Below are positions 1 through 8,305 of a stretch of 53,129 nt of DNA, piece by piece; position 1 is the stretch's first letter; every line of letters starts with the position of its first letter. Location: the NCBI RefSeq assembly GCF_004348735.1, contig NZ_SMKT01000048.1, positions 1 through 53,129 on the forward strand. Direction: 5' to 3'. The DNA is from Actinomadura sp. KC06 (GTDB taxonomy: Bacteria > Actinomycetota > Actinomycetes > Streptosporangiales > Streptosporangiaceae). The notes under the pieces are model-generated. The model had not been told where the DNA came from, ran no database searches, and was given only the letters and a program-made list of their open reading frames with translations. The position numbers were made by a program, and so were the translations under genes.

Positions 1-132
1 AGACCACCCCGGCCAGCCCCGCCCGCAAAGACACCATCAGGCCTGCCTACCAGAGCCCCACAGGCCCCCGTATCTCGTTACGCAAGACCCCGCGGACTGC
101 GCTACAGTAATCAAGCCCGCTCCAACGGGCAC

Positions 133-206
133 CGGGACGTAGCGCAGTTTGGCAGCGCACTTGACTGGGGGTCAAGGGGTCGTGGGTTCAAATCCCGCCG
201 TCCCGA
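133..206 (+). tRNA. tRNA-Pro (anticodon GGG)
   Basis: The sequence folds as a full cloverleaf. The acceptor arm CGGGACG (133-139) pairs with CGTCCCG (199-205), followed by discriminator A206. The anticodon stem CTTGA/TCAAG encloses the loop CTGGGGG, giving anticodon GGG, which reads CCC proline codons. The T arm is GTGGG-TTCAAAT-CCCGC. CCA is not encoded. tRNA-Pro genes are known integration sites of actinomycete integrative elements such as pSAM2, and an integrase remnant lies about 520 bases downstream. Confidence 0.95.
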
Positions 207-215
207 CAGCAACTC

Positions 216-249
216 AGAGGCCACTTCCGATCATCGGAAGCTGGCCTCT
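216..249 (+). terminator. Terminator hairpin after tRNA-Pro
   Basis: AGAGGCCACTTCCGA pairs with TCGGAAGCTGGCCTCT across a 3-base loop, with one bulged G. The hairpin begins ten bases after the tRNA end and has no T-tract, as is usual for high-GC actinobacteria. Confidence 0.6.
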
Positions 250-724
250 AGTCGTCGGTACAGCCACGATGTACAGCTACACCCGCCCGCCTGGGAGCGG
301 TCGGCGTCATGGGGACAACGAGATCACTTCGGGATCGTTGCTGTACGTGATGTAGTTAGGATGCTTTACCTGGCGGGTTCGCAAGGTGAACGCCAGCAAC
401 GAGATCCAGTCTTTCTTGTGGCCCAACTTCACCTCCACCCGCACCTCATGGTCATTGGCCTCAAGTGGGCCGTCCCTGCCGAGCTCAGCGAAGACTTAAT
501 GCGCTGAACGTCCCGACACGGGGAAGGGGGCCGCAAACCTGTGCTCATCCTCTTTCGTCGGCCGAAGCTGGGATCGTGTGGTGATCCATGTCAGCGGCGG
601 TTCCTCGTCAACACGGAGCCTGATGCTCTGGACCACGATTGGTCGATAGAAAAAGAGCGGGCACGGCACTAGGCGGGCCAGTAAACGGCCAGTCGGTGCC
701 GTGCACGCTGGAGCCAGGGATTCT
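250..724. other. Non-coding stretch between tRNA-Pro and integrase remnant
   Basis: No convincing coding frame is visible. The only structure I see is the inverted repeat at 661-704, listed separately. I looked for a second copy of the tRNA 3' end as an attachment-site repeat here and did not see one. The stretch may be what remains of an excised or decayed integrated element, which is inference. Confidence 0.4.
661..704 (-). terminator. Inverted repeat downstream of integrase remnant
   Basis: GCACGGCAC (661-669) pairs with GTGCCGTGC (696-704), and an inner GGCC/GGCC pair sits inside the loop. It lies just past the stop of the minus-strand integrase remnant and could be its old terminator or an arm-site of the lost element. 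Confidence 0.35.
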
Positions 725-729
725 TCAAG

Positions 730-1000
730 TCAGTCTCGAGCCCCACCGCCAGTCAACCGCTCCCCAAGACGCCTGAGAGCCTCTCTGGTGACCTCGGTCG
801 GCACCTCCGTGTAGACCTCCATCGTGATGCTGATCTGGCTGTGTCGGAGGATCTCCATCGCCGTCCGAGGGTGCACGTCCAGCGTGGCCAGGAGTCGACC
901 GCAGGTGTGCCGCGTGTCGTGCACCCGGATGGGACGGACGCCGGCGCTCAGCAGGGACCGAAAGACACAGCACGGCCAGGACGGCCCCTTGTCGCGGGCC
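730..1000 (-). pseudogene. Tyrosine recombinase (phage-type integrase), C-terminal remnant
   Basis: The minus strand encodes the catalytic C-terminal end of a tyrosine site-specific recombinase. It shows the HDTRHTC motif (His and second Arg of the active site), then ILRHSQISITMEVY with the HxxxxIxxTxxxY pattern that ends in the nucleophilic tyrosine. Upstream the same frame reads FRSLLSAGVRPIR, which fits the family, but it closes at a TGA-TAG pair near 1030. Only about 90 residues of a normal 350-450 residue protein remain; the arm-binding domain and first catalytic Arg are missing. It lies beside tRNA-Pro, a classic target, so the region probably once held an integrated element. Confidence 0.75.
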
Positions 1001-1040
1001 CGGCATCGAGCCGGCCTCGGCGGTGCCTATCAGGGAAGGG

Positions 1041-1928
1041 TCATGCAGGGCCGCTCCCCTCCGTGAGTCGCTGGTATTGCTCGTCGCTGAGCTTGATGGC
1101 GGCCGCGTGCGCGTTCTCCTGCAGGCGGTGCAGCGTCGCGGTGCCGGGGATGGGGAGCGTCACCGGGGAGCGTCGAAGCAGCCAGGCCAGCGCGATCTGG
1201 GCGGTGGTGTGATCGGCGAGCCCCTCAATGTGGGTGAAGGCGCCGAGAGCGGAAAGGTCTCCGCTGCCGAGCGGTCCCCAGGGGATGAAGGCGATGCCCT
1301 GCTGCTCGCAGTGGCTCAGGACGTGGTCCCAGTGCCGGGTGGCGAGGTTGTAGTGGTTCTGCACCGAGACGATGTCGACGATCTCGCGGGCCGCCTGGAT
1401 GTCGGCGATGTCGACCTCCGACAAGCCGATATGACAGATCTTCCCGGCCTCCTGCAGCTGTTTGACCGCGCCCAGGGTGTCGGCCAGCGGCACCCGCGGG
1501 TCGATCCGGTGCAGCTGGTAGAGGTCCAGGCAGTCCACGCCGAGCCGGCGCAAGCTGGTCTCGACGCCCTGGCGAATGAACTCCGGCAGGCCCACCGCCT
1601 CCCACTGGTCTGGCCCGGGCCGGACGCCGCCGCCCTTGGTGGCGACCACGATTCCGTCATAGGGGTGCAGGGCGTCCCTGATCAGTTCCTCGTTGGTGAA
1701 CGGCCCGTAGGCCTCGGCCGTGTCGATGAAGTCCATCCCGAGCTCGACCGCGCGGCGCAGAACCGCGATCGCGCCGTCGCGGTCGGCGGGGTCGCCCCAG
1801 GTCCCGGGACCGGTCAACCGGATGGCGCCGTAGCCGAGGCGATGCACACGCAGGTCCCCGAGCTCGATGGTGCCGCTCAGATGCGCGGGACGCTGGACAG
1901 GGTGAGTGGTCGTCTGCCGGTGATTCAT
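1041..1928 (-). CDS. Aldo/keto reductase
   Basis: A 295-residue NADPH-dependent aldo/keto reductase with a TIM-barrel fold. The tetrad is visible: Asp and Tyr in FIDTAEAYG, Lys in VVATKGG and His in LYQLHRID. The C-terminal cofactor segment reads PIPGTATLHRLQENA. Length is normal for single-domain members that reduce or oxidise small carbonyl compounds; the substrate cannot be read. The gene is divergent from a MerR regulator with a short shared spacer holding a palindrome, so the regulator probably controls it. The ATG at 1928 lies only about 12 bases below a plausible -10 element, so the leader is very short. Confidence 0.93.
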   Translation of the reverse strand: MNHRQTTTHPVQRPAHLSGTIELGDLRVHRLGYGAIRLTGPGTWGDPADRDGAIAVLRRAVELGMDFIDTAEAYGPFTNEELIRDALHPYDGIVVATKGGGVRPGPDQWEAVGLPEFIRQGVETSLRRLGVDCLDLYQLHRIDPRVPLADTLGAVKQLQEAGKICHIGLSEVDIADIQAAREIVDIVSVQNHYNLATRHWDHVLSHCEQQGIAFIPWGPLGSGDLSALGAFTHIEGLADHTTAQIALAWLLRRSPVTLPIPGTATLHRLQENAHAAAIKLSDEQYQRLTEGSGPA

Positions 1929-1945
1929 GCACCATAGGCTGACCT

Positions 1946-1961
1946 CTCAAGCCAACTTGAG
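1946..1961. promoter_or_regulatory. Palindromic MerR/SoxR-type operator
   Basis: CTCAAG-CCAA-CTTGAG is a perfect 6-base inverted repeat in the 51-base spacer between the reductase and the MerR gene. It resembles the SoxR box core (CTCAAG TTAA CTTGAG) and differs only in the central bases. On the minus strand it sits between a TTGCGC -35-like and a CAGCCT -10-like element with a spacer of about 19 bases, the long spacing that MerR-family activators correct. Function is inferred from position and resemblance. Confidence 0.6.
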
Positions 1962-1979
1962 CGCAACCTGGAGACGCCG

Positions 1980-2399
1980 GTGAGTGACGAGCTGTACTCG
2001 ATCACAGAGGTCGCGCGCGCGTTCGGTGTCCGCGTCTCGGCCCTGCGCTACTACGAGGAACGCGGCCTGCTGCACCCGACCTGCCGACGGGCCAGAGTCC
2101 GCTACTACGACCGCGCGGCGCTCCGCTCGCTGGCGCTGCTGCAGCTGTGGCATCTCGACGGGATGATGAGCCTGGACGACACCACGACGCTCATGACAGC
2201 GCCGGACCCCGCCCGCTGGAGAGACACCCTCGCCACCCGCGCCCACGACCTCGAACAGCAGATCGAACACCTGCGCGCGGCCAAAGACGCCCTGGACCAC
2301 TTCCTGAGCTGCACCAGCGAAGACCCCGCAACCTGCCCGGTCGTCGAGGAGATCCTCACCCACCGAATCGACCGAGCCCTGAACGGCCTGCCAGGCTAA
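1980..2399 (+). CDS. MerR family transcriptional regulator
   Basis: A 139-residue regulator with an N-terminal MerR winged helix: YSITEVARAFGVRVSALRYY (about residues 6-25), then EERGLLHP and a wing with RYYDRAALRSLALL. The rest is a dimerisation coiled coil (residues about 85-115) followed by a short tail with two cysteines (SCTSEDPATCP), which could bind a metal or sense redox, though this is inference. Starts at GTG 1980. Likely target is the divergent aldo/keto reductase and its own promoter through the palindrome at 1946-1961. Confidence 0.92.
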   Translation: MSDELYSITEVARAFGVRVSALRYYEERGLLHPTCRRARVRYYDRAALRSLALLQLWHLDGMMSLDDTTTLMTAPDPARWRDTLATRAHDLEQQIEHLRAAKDALDHFLSCTSEDPATCPVVEEILTHRIDRALNGLPG

Positions 2400-2816
2400 C
2401 CCCCCGCCGGGACGGCTCACATCCCCCTTCTGCCAGCGAGAATCCTCAGAGCCGAGGCGTCCGCCCACGGGAGCGTGAGGGAAGGCCATGAGTTCACGAT
2501 TGGCGACCCGTGCGCCGTCGAGCTCCTCGGTCAGTTCTCACCTGACCTACCCGATCGAGAGGCCACGCCGCCCACCCTCGAACGCCATACAGCCATCGCG
2601 CCGTCAAGTCGGACGCCACACCCACTTTGCCGTTGCCGTGCGTCGCGCGCGTGGGCGTCGTCCTGAACGGCGAGGTTAGGGGGCGAAAGGCAGCGAGGAA
2701 GAGACTCGCCCGCGATTGACCGGCTTAGGCCGGGCACTCTGCGCTATTTACTCGGTTCGCGGCCTGGGATACGAGAGGGGACGGAATGATCAATGCCGAT
2801 CCCCCGGAGGTACGCA
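2400..2816. other. Intergenic stretch, no gene seen
   Basis: No frame has convincing codon bias or a protein-like sequence. The last 60 bases carry purine-rich stretches (GAGAGGGGACGG) and must include the promoter of the secreted Asp-box gene, but no clear -35/-10 pair stands out. Confidence 0.35.
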
Positions 2817-5129
2817 ATGCCGCGCTCTCCGCTCCGGCCAAGGCGTGCGACCCGCGTCCTGGCACTCATCGTGATCCTGGCACCGGCGGGCGTCCTCGCC
2901 GCAGTGCCCGCCGACGCGAACACTGCGACATCGGCCGCGCCACCACGGCCGCGGGGGCCGATGGCGCCGGGAGAATACAAGGCCCGGCAGGACACCTCCG
3001 GCGGTCTCGGGCTGCCGGAGCGTGCGCTGGTCAGGGCCTCGGAAGCCGCCGCGAAGGGGCCGAGGCTGCCGGTCGACTGGCGCTCCGAGGGGCCCGCCAA
3101 CATCGGCGGCCGGGTCACCGGGATCGCCGTCGATCCCAACCGGCGTGACACCGTCTACATCGGCGCCGCCAGTGGCGGGGTCTGGAAGAGCACCGACCGG
3201 GCCGCCACCTTGACCTCCGTCTGGCCGCGGCGCAACCCGCAGGCCATCGGCGCGATGGCGGCCGGCTCCGACGGGGCGATCTACGCCGGGACCGGCGAGG
3301 CCAACCCCGGCGGCGGCTCCATCACCTACGAGGGCGACGGCGTCTACAAGTCGACCGACGGCGGGCGCTCGTGGAAGCGGCTCGGCCTGCGGAACTCCGC
3401 CACCATCTCGCTGATCGCCGTCGACCCGGAGAACCCGCGGCGGATCTTCGTGGCCGCGACCGGGTCGCTGTTCCGGCCGGGCGGCGAGCGCGGCGTCTAC
3501 CGCTCGGAGGACGGCGGCCGTACCTGGACGCTCGTGCTGGCCGGGGCCAACGACACCACCGGCGCCAACAGCGTGGTGATCGACCCGGGGAATCCGCGGC
3601 GCGTGTGGGCGTCGATGTGGGACCGCCGCAGGGAGCCCGACCTGCGGCGCTACGGCGGCGTCGGCTCCGGGCTGTTCCGCTCCGACGACGGCGGGAGCAC
3701 CTGGCGGCGGCTGGAGAACATCGTCACGCCGACGCCCGGCGACGACATCGGACTCCGGTCCGACCCGCGGCTCGGGCGCATCGGCATCGGCGTGGCGCCC
3801 GGCGATCCCGACCGGGTGTACGTGCTGACCTCCACGTACAGCCAGTTCGGCGACGTGAAGGGGTTCTACGTCTCCGACGACGGCGGCGCCTCGTTCAGGA
3901 CCGGCACGCTGCCGGCCAGCGACGTCCCCTTCTGGTGGACCGGCCACCTCTGGGTGGACCCCGCCGACCGCGACCACCTCTACATGCCCTCGGCCAACCT
4001 GCGCGAGTCGGCCGACGCCGGCCGGACGTGGAAGGTCAACGAGGGCATGCACGTCGACCACCACGCGATGGTCTGGGACGCCAAGGTGCCCGGACGTGTA
4101 TACGAGGGCAACGACGGCGGCGTCTACCGTTCCGACGCCAACGGCGCCACGCAGACCTGGATCAAGGCGGCCAACGAGCCGTACACCCAGTTCTACAGCG
4201 TGACCGCCAGCGCGCAGGACGTCACCCGGATGGCAGGCGGCACCCAGGACAACGGCTCGGTGCGCACCTGGAACGGCCCGCGCTGGAACGAGTTCCTCGG
4301 CGGCGACGGTGAGGCCAACGTCATCCACCCGCAGAACCACGACATCCTCTACAGCTGCTACCAGTTCGGCGCCTGCTTCCGCTCGGAGGACGCCGGCGAC
4401 ACCCTCACCGAGTTGCGCGGTGCAGCGGCCGACCGCTTCAACTGGTTCAGCCCGATCGAGCTGCACCCGGCCGATCCGAGCGTCGTCTACTTCGGTGGCG
4501 ACCGGCTCAACCGGTCCGCCAACGGGCTCGACTTCACCCCGATCAGCCCCGACCTCACCGGCGGCCCCGGCCGCGACGAGGTGTACCCGTTCGGCACCCT
4601 CACCACCGTGGCCGCCGCCAGGACCGCCCCCGGCACCGTCGTCGTCGGCTCCGACGACGGCCGCATCTCCCTCACCCGCAACGACGGCGCCAACTGGTCG
4701 CTGGAACTGAAGGACCAGCCCTGGGTCACCCGAGTCGAAATCGATCCGCAGAACGCCCGCCGGATGTTCGCCACCCTCTCCGGCTACCGGGCCAGCGGCA
4801 CCGGCGGGAACGTCCTGCACTCCGATGACGGCGGCGACACCTGGCGCGACATCAGCGGCAACCTCCCCGGGGCCCCAGCGAACGACATCGTCATCGGCCC
4901 GCACGGGCTGCTGCTGCTCGCCACCGATGTCGGCGTCTACGCCGGGCCGCCGTCCGGCCGCTTCTGGTTCCGCCTCGGCGACCTCCCGCTGGCCGCGATC
5001 ACCGACATCGAATTCCAGGCGTCCTCCAACCGCCTCATCGCCGCCACCTTCGGCCGCGGCATCTACAGCACCCGACTTCCACGCGGCTTGGCCGGCAAGG
5101 TCCACGCCGCCGGCCGCCAGACGCCGTAA
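2817..5129 (+). CDS. Secreted Asp-box (BNR/VPS10-like) beta-propeller protein
   Basis: About 770 residues: a signal peptide (twin-arginine-rich n-region RPRRATR, hydrophobic core VLALIVILAPAGVLAA, cleavage near ADA) and then a long propeller made of Asp-box repeats. Typical boxes are STDGGRSW, SEDGGRTW, SDDGGSTW, SDDGGASF, SADAGRTW, SEDAGDTL and SDDGGDTW. Such repeats occur in sialidases, xyloglucanases and sortilin-like proteins, but the catalytic residues of a specific glycosidase are not evident, so the activity is open. I chose ATG 2817 over ATG 2793 because GGAGG sits about 7 bases before it. A strong hairpin follows the gene at 5230. Confidence 0.88.
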   Translation: MPRSPLRPRRATRVLALIVILAPAGVLAAVPADANTATSAAPPRPRGPMAPGEYKARQDTSGGLGLPERALVRASEAAAKGPRLPVDWRSEGPANIGGRVTGIAVDPNRRDTVYIGAASGGVWKSTDRAATLTSVWPRRNPQAIGAMAAGSDGAIYAGTGEANPGGGSITYEGDGVYKSTDGGRSWKRLGLRNSATISLIAVDPENPRRIFVAATGSLFRPGGERGVYRSEDGGRTWTLVLAGANDTTGANSVVIDPGNPRRVWASMWDRRREPDLRRYGGVGSGLFRSDDGGSTWRRLENIVTPTPGDDIGLRSDPRLGRIGIGVAPGDPDRVYVLTSTYSQFGDVKGFYVSDDGGASFRTGTLPASDVPFWWTGHLWVDPADRDHLYMPSANLRESADAGRTWKVNEGMHVDHHAMVWDAKVPGRVYEGNDGGVYRSDANGATQTWIKAANEPYTQFYSVTASAQDVTRMAGGTQDNGSVRTWNGPRWNEFLGGDGEANVIHPQNHDILYSCYQFGACFRSEDAGDTLTELRGAAADRFNWFSPIELHPADPSVVYFGGDRLNRSANGLDFTPISPDLTGGPGRDEVYPFGTLTTVAAARTAPGTVVVGSDDGRISLTRNDGANWSLELKDQPWVTRVEIDPQNARRMFATLSGYRASGTGGNVLHSDDGGDTWRDISGNLPGAPANDIVIGPHGLLLLATDVGVYAGPPSGRFWFRLGDLPLAAITDIEFQASSNRLIAATFGRGIYSTRLPRGLAGKVHAAGRQTP

Positions 5130-5483
5130 GGCCGCCACGAGCAAGCGGCGCAGTGGGCTTCCACCGGCCGCAGGAGACATCGACCACCAGGGCCCGGGCA
5201 TTGGCCCCACAACAATCAAGGTGCAGGCAATCACGTTCGCGGCCCCTCCTCCCAGGGGCCGCAACGTGATCCGTAAGCGCTGCTCGGTCGTCCGTCCAGT
5301 GCCGGTCAAGGCACCGTCCCTTGACTGGCCAGCCGTGCTTCGCAACCGCTTCGTCGCAGACGGGCCGCCGAAACCGCGGTCACAACTCCGCCGCAACACC
5401 GTGCGCACCATAGACGTCTGCGGCACCTCATCCAGGTGGGTTGCGGACGTGCTCTGACCTGAATGTGTCCTAGGGTCGCTGTC
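5130..5483. other. Intergenic stretch with terminator, no gene seen
   Basis: Apart from the hairpin at 5230-5270 no coding frame of quality is visible. The part after 5290 shows no recognisable motif; it should hold the promoter of the VOC gene. Confidence 0.35.
5230..5270 (+). terminator. Long terminator hairpin
   Basis: ATCACGTT-C-GCGGCCCCT (5230-5247) pairs with AGGGGCCGC-AACGTGAT (5254-5270): 17 base pairs with one bulged C and a 6-base loop. It lies 100 bases after the Asp-box gene, between two same-strand genes. Confidence 0.65.
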
Positions 5484-6332
5484 ATGGAGATGCAGCGGGG
5501 CACGCGGCGGACCTACCCGGCGGGAGTCACCTCGTGGATCGATGTCGAGCATCCCGACCTCGCCGCCGCTCGTGAGTTCTACAGCGGCCTTTTCGGGTGG
5601 ACGTTCCAGAAGGTCGGGGGTGAAGGTTCGCAGTACGTCGTCGCGCAGCTCGATGGGCGGGATGTCGCCGGGCTCGCCGAGCGTGCCGATGCCGCCGGGC
5701 CCGGCAGCGGAGGTTGGAACACCTACGTCGCGGTCGACGACGTGAACCGGACCGCGGCTCGGGTGACCGCAGCGGGTGGACGTGTCGTCCTTCCTCCGAC
5801 AACGGCCGGCGATGGCGGACGGCTGGCGCTGTGCGAGGACCCCGGCGGCGTGCCGTTTCGGCTGTGGGAAGCCCGCAACCGCCTCGGTGCCCAGCTGACC
5901 AACGCACCCGGCACCTGGAACTTCAGCGATCTCCACTCGGCCGATCCCGCCGGGGCCGCCGACTTCTACACCGCGGTGTTCGGCTGGCAGGTCACCGACA
6001 CCGGGTTCGGTGCGATGATCCGGCGACCGGGGTACGGCGACCACCTCGCCGCGACCGTCGATCCTCACATCCACCAGCGCCAGGCGGCGATCGAGGCACC
6101 ACCCGGCTTCGCCGATGCGATCGGCTGGCTGACGGCGGCGGCCGACGACGAGCAGCCTGCCTGGCACGTGACCTTCACCGTGACCGATCGCGACGACGTC
6201 GTCGCCAAAGTCGAGCGCCTGGGCGGCACGGTGGTGAGCACCGAGGACACCGACTGGACCCGTGCCGCGGTGGTCCGCGACCCGCAGGGAGCCGCCTTCA
6301 CCGCTAGCCAGTTCACCCCACCGGCGAACTGA
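5484..6332 (+). CDS. Two-domain VOC (glyoxalase/bleomycin-resistance fold) protein
   Basis: About 282 residues with two VOC modules. The first opens at GVTSWIDVEHPDLAAAREFY and runs to about residue 125; the second opens at APGTWNFSDLHSADPAGAADFY and ends near EDTDWTRAAVVRDPQGAAF. The layout matches the mycobacterial CFP30B type of tandem VOC proteins, cytosolic proteins that are often annotated as hydroxylase or lactoylglutathione lyase without proof. The ligand is unknown. ATG 5484 is preferred to ATG 5463 because the earlier start adds only residues unlike the family; neither has a strong ribosome site. Confidence 0.88.
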   Translation: MEMQRGTRRTYPAGVTSWIDVEHPDLAAAREFYSGLFGWTFQKVGGEGSQYVVAQLDGRDVAGLAERADAAGPGSGGWNTYVAVDDVNRTAARVTAAGGRVVLPPTTAGDGGRLALCEDPGGVPFRLWEARNRLGAQLTNAPGTWNFSDLHSADPAGAADFYTAVFGWQVTDTGFGAMIRRPGYGDHLAATVDPHIHQRQAAIEAPPGFADAIGWLTAAADDEQPAWHVTFTVTDRDDVVAKVERLGGTVVSTEDTDWTRAAVVRDPQGAAFTASQFTPPAN

Positions 6333-6607
6333 AGACGGCTCAGCGGGCCAGAGCCGACTTACAAGGCTCCAGTTCCGCGGCTCCGATGCTGACGCCAGGG
6401 TCCCCGTTGGTGGGCTTCCACGTGTCGAACGACCCGCAGTCCCATCAGATGCAATAGCGATCAGCTGGAGGATCGGACCGCATTCTGCCGGCGGCCCCGG
6501 CGCTAACCCGCGCGTCCGGGTTCAGATGAATCTGTGCCTATGCCGCCGCGTTCGATGCTCGTCAACAAGGAGATGGGCTCTCCGTCTCGGTCACCTGGGT
6601 TTGTCGC

Positions 6608-7123
6608 TCATGGTCGGCCGTCTTGTGGTCGAGAGGGCTGTGGCGCGGGAAGTGGGAGGGCCAGGCCGGTTTTGATGGTGTCGAAGGCGACCAGGGTCTC
6701 GTAACGCCTGATGTTGTCGTCGGCCTTGAACAGCCGATCGCCGAGGCGGCCGCATTCGCGCATGCTCCGTGCGGTCAGGACGACCACGTAGTCCCATGGT
6801 CCCGCGACCCGGTAGCACTGCTGGACCTGCGGGTCCGCGCGCATCCGTTCGGAGAAGGCGCGGTGGTGCTCGAAGGATTCCTGATCGAGGGTCACCAGGA
6901 CGGTGGCCAGAACGGTTGGTCCGAGGCGGTGCGGGTCGAGGACGGCGACCTGCCTGGTGATGAGGCCGTCCTTGCGGTAGCGGGCGATCCGCCGCTGGAC
7001 GGCGCTCGGTGACAGCCCGATCTGTTCGCCGAGGTCGTGCAGGGTGCGTCCGGCGTTGTGCTGGAGCAGGTCCAGCAGCAGGGCGTCGATGTCGTCCAGG
7101 CGCGGTGGCGGCGATTCGGGCAT
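6608..7123 (-). CDS. Lrp/AsnC family transcriptional regulator
   Basis: 171 residues with the standard two-domain layout: an HTH at about residues 10-60 (DIDALLLDLLQHNAGRTLHD, then LSPSAVQRRIARYRKDGLI) and a C-terminal RAM ligand-binding domain (about 70-150). Lrp-family proteins form octamers that bind amino acids. The gene is divergent from a PLP-dependent dehydratase, its most likely target. The C-terminus is a proline-rich tail. Confidence 0.93.
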   Translation of the reverse strand: MPESPPPRLDDIDALLLDLLQHNAGRTLHDLGEQIGLSPSAVQRRIARYRKDGLITRQVAVLDPHRLGPTVLATVLVTLDQESFEHHRAFSERMRADPQVQQCYRVAGPWDYVVVLTARSMRECGRLGDRLFKADDNIRRYETLVAFDTIKTGLALPLPAPQPSRPQDGRP

Positions 7124-7128
7124 GCAAG

Positions 7129-7152
7129 ATTATTGCGCCGGGGCGCGATATT
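7129..7152. promoter_or_regulatory. Candidate Lrp-type operator
   Basis: ATTATTGCGCC-GG-GGCGCGATATT is an imperfect palindrome in the spacer between the Lrp gene and the dehydratase, starting six bases upstream of the regulator's start codon. AT-rich ends around a symmetric core fit Lrp-like sites. Assignment rests on position only. Confidence 0.35.
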
Positions 7153-7224
7153 TCTCAATCGCTTCGATCGGGAGTTCGAATAACGTCAGCCGGGTCGGCG
7201 AGCCTCTGAGGAAAGGTGACAGTT

Positions 7225-8226
7225 ATGGACCTGGACGCGGCGCGCATCGAGCAGGCCATGCGAGTGATCGATCCGGTGTTCCTCAACACCCCTCAGTACC
7301 TTGACGAGCAACTGTGCCGGGCGCTGGGCGGCCGCAAGGTGACGGTGAAGCTGGAGACGGCCAACCCGGTGCGCAGCTTCAAGGGCCGGGGCGCCGATCT
7401 GATGCTGAGCACGCTCGCCCGCGGCACACCGGTGGTGTGCGCCAGCTCGGGCAACTTCGGTCAGGCCGTCGCCTACGCGGGACGGGCCCGCGGGATGCCG
7501 GTCGAGGTGTTCGTGCCCGAGACGGTCAATCCCGCCAAGCGGGAGCGGATGGAGGCCTTCGGCGCCCGGGTCGTTGAGGCCGGGGCGGACGGTTCGTCGG
7601 CGCGGAAGGCCGCCGCCGCCCACGCCGGACGCCATCTGGACCGCGTCTACCTGCAGGACGGTCTACAAGCGGCGATCGCCGAGGGCGCCGGGACGAGCGG
7701 ACTCGAATTGACCCGCGGCTCAGGGGAGCCGGGTTTCGACGCCGTCGTGCTCCCGGTCGGCGACGGCGCGCTGATCAACGGCGTGGCGCGCTGGACGAAA
7801 GAGCATGCACCCGGCACCCGGATCGTGGGGGTCAATGCCGAAGGCGCCCCTTCGATGCTGGAAAGCCTCCGCGCCGGCCACGCGGTCCCCATCGAACGCG
7901 CCCGTACCTTCGCCGACGGGATCGCGGTGCGCAGCCCGCTGGAGGCCTCGGTACGGCGGGCCCGCGCCCTGGTGGACGAGATCGTCCTGGTGACCGACGA
8001 GGCCATCACCGCCGCCATGGAACTGGCCGCGCGCACGCTCGGGATCGTCCTAGAACCGGCGGGTGCGGCGGGCTTGGCGGCGATCGCCGAGGGCGCGGTC
8101 GCCGGCGACCGATTGGCCACGGTGCTGACCGGCGCCAACCCGCGTCCCGAACAGGTCTGGGAGCTGGCGGCCCGGCTCACCTGCCCCGCACAGGCGGCGA
8201 GGCGCGCCGAACGCACAACCTTCTGA
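7225..8226 (+). CDS. PLP-dependent threonine/serine dehydratase-like enzyme
   Basis: 333 residues of fold-type II PLP enzyme. The PLP lysine lies in NPVRSFKGRGAD, the substrate loop in CASSGNFGQAVAYAG, and the phosphate-binding loop in PVGDGALINGVARW. There is no ACT regulatory domain, so this is a catabolic-type single-domain enzyme. It would remove water and ammonia from serine or threonine, or act on a related hydroxy amino acid. ATG 7225 is preferred over GTG 7216 because AGGAAAGG lies 9 bases before the ATG. Divergent Lrp regulation suggests induction by an amino acid. Confidence 0.9.
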   Translation: MDLDAARIEQAMRVIDPVFLNTPQYLDEQLCRALGGRKVTVKLETANPVRSFKGRGADLMLSTLARGTPVVCASSGNFGQAVAYAGRARGMPVEVFVPETVNPAKRERMEAFGARVVEAGADGSSARKAAAAHAGRHLDRVYLQDGLQAAIAEGAGTSGLELTRGSGEPGFDAVVLPVGDGALINGVARWTKEHAPGTRIVGVNAEGAPSMLESLRAGHAVPIERARTFADGIAVRSPLEASVRRARALVDEIVLVTDEAITAAMELAARTLGIVLEPAGAAGLAAIAEGAVAGDRLATVLTGANPRPEQVWELAARLTCPAQAARRAERTTF

Positions 8227-8305
8227 CCAACTAGCAGCGACCCGCGACCACCTGCGCGAGATCGCCACGGCCGACGTCCAGGCGGTGCTTGACCCGTTGT
8301 GAGAT

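Noticed and set aside
149..355. Open frame across the tRNA gene
   Set aside because: It runs through the tRNA and its terminator and cannot be a real protein gene.
2790..6167. A very long minus-strand open frame (over 1,100 codons) opposite the Asp-box and VOC genes
   Set aside because: It is a GC-rich shadow: it spans two real genes and their terminator, is low in complexity and has no family motif.
8224..8302. A short plus-strand frame after the dehydratase reading ATRDHLREIATADVQAVLDP
   Set aside because: It looks like the tail of a helical protein but is only 25 codons, has no start, and no family could be named.
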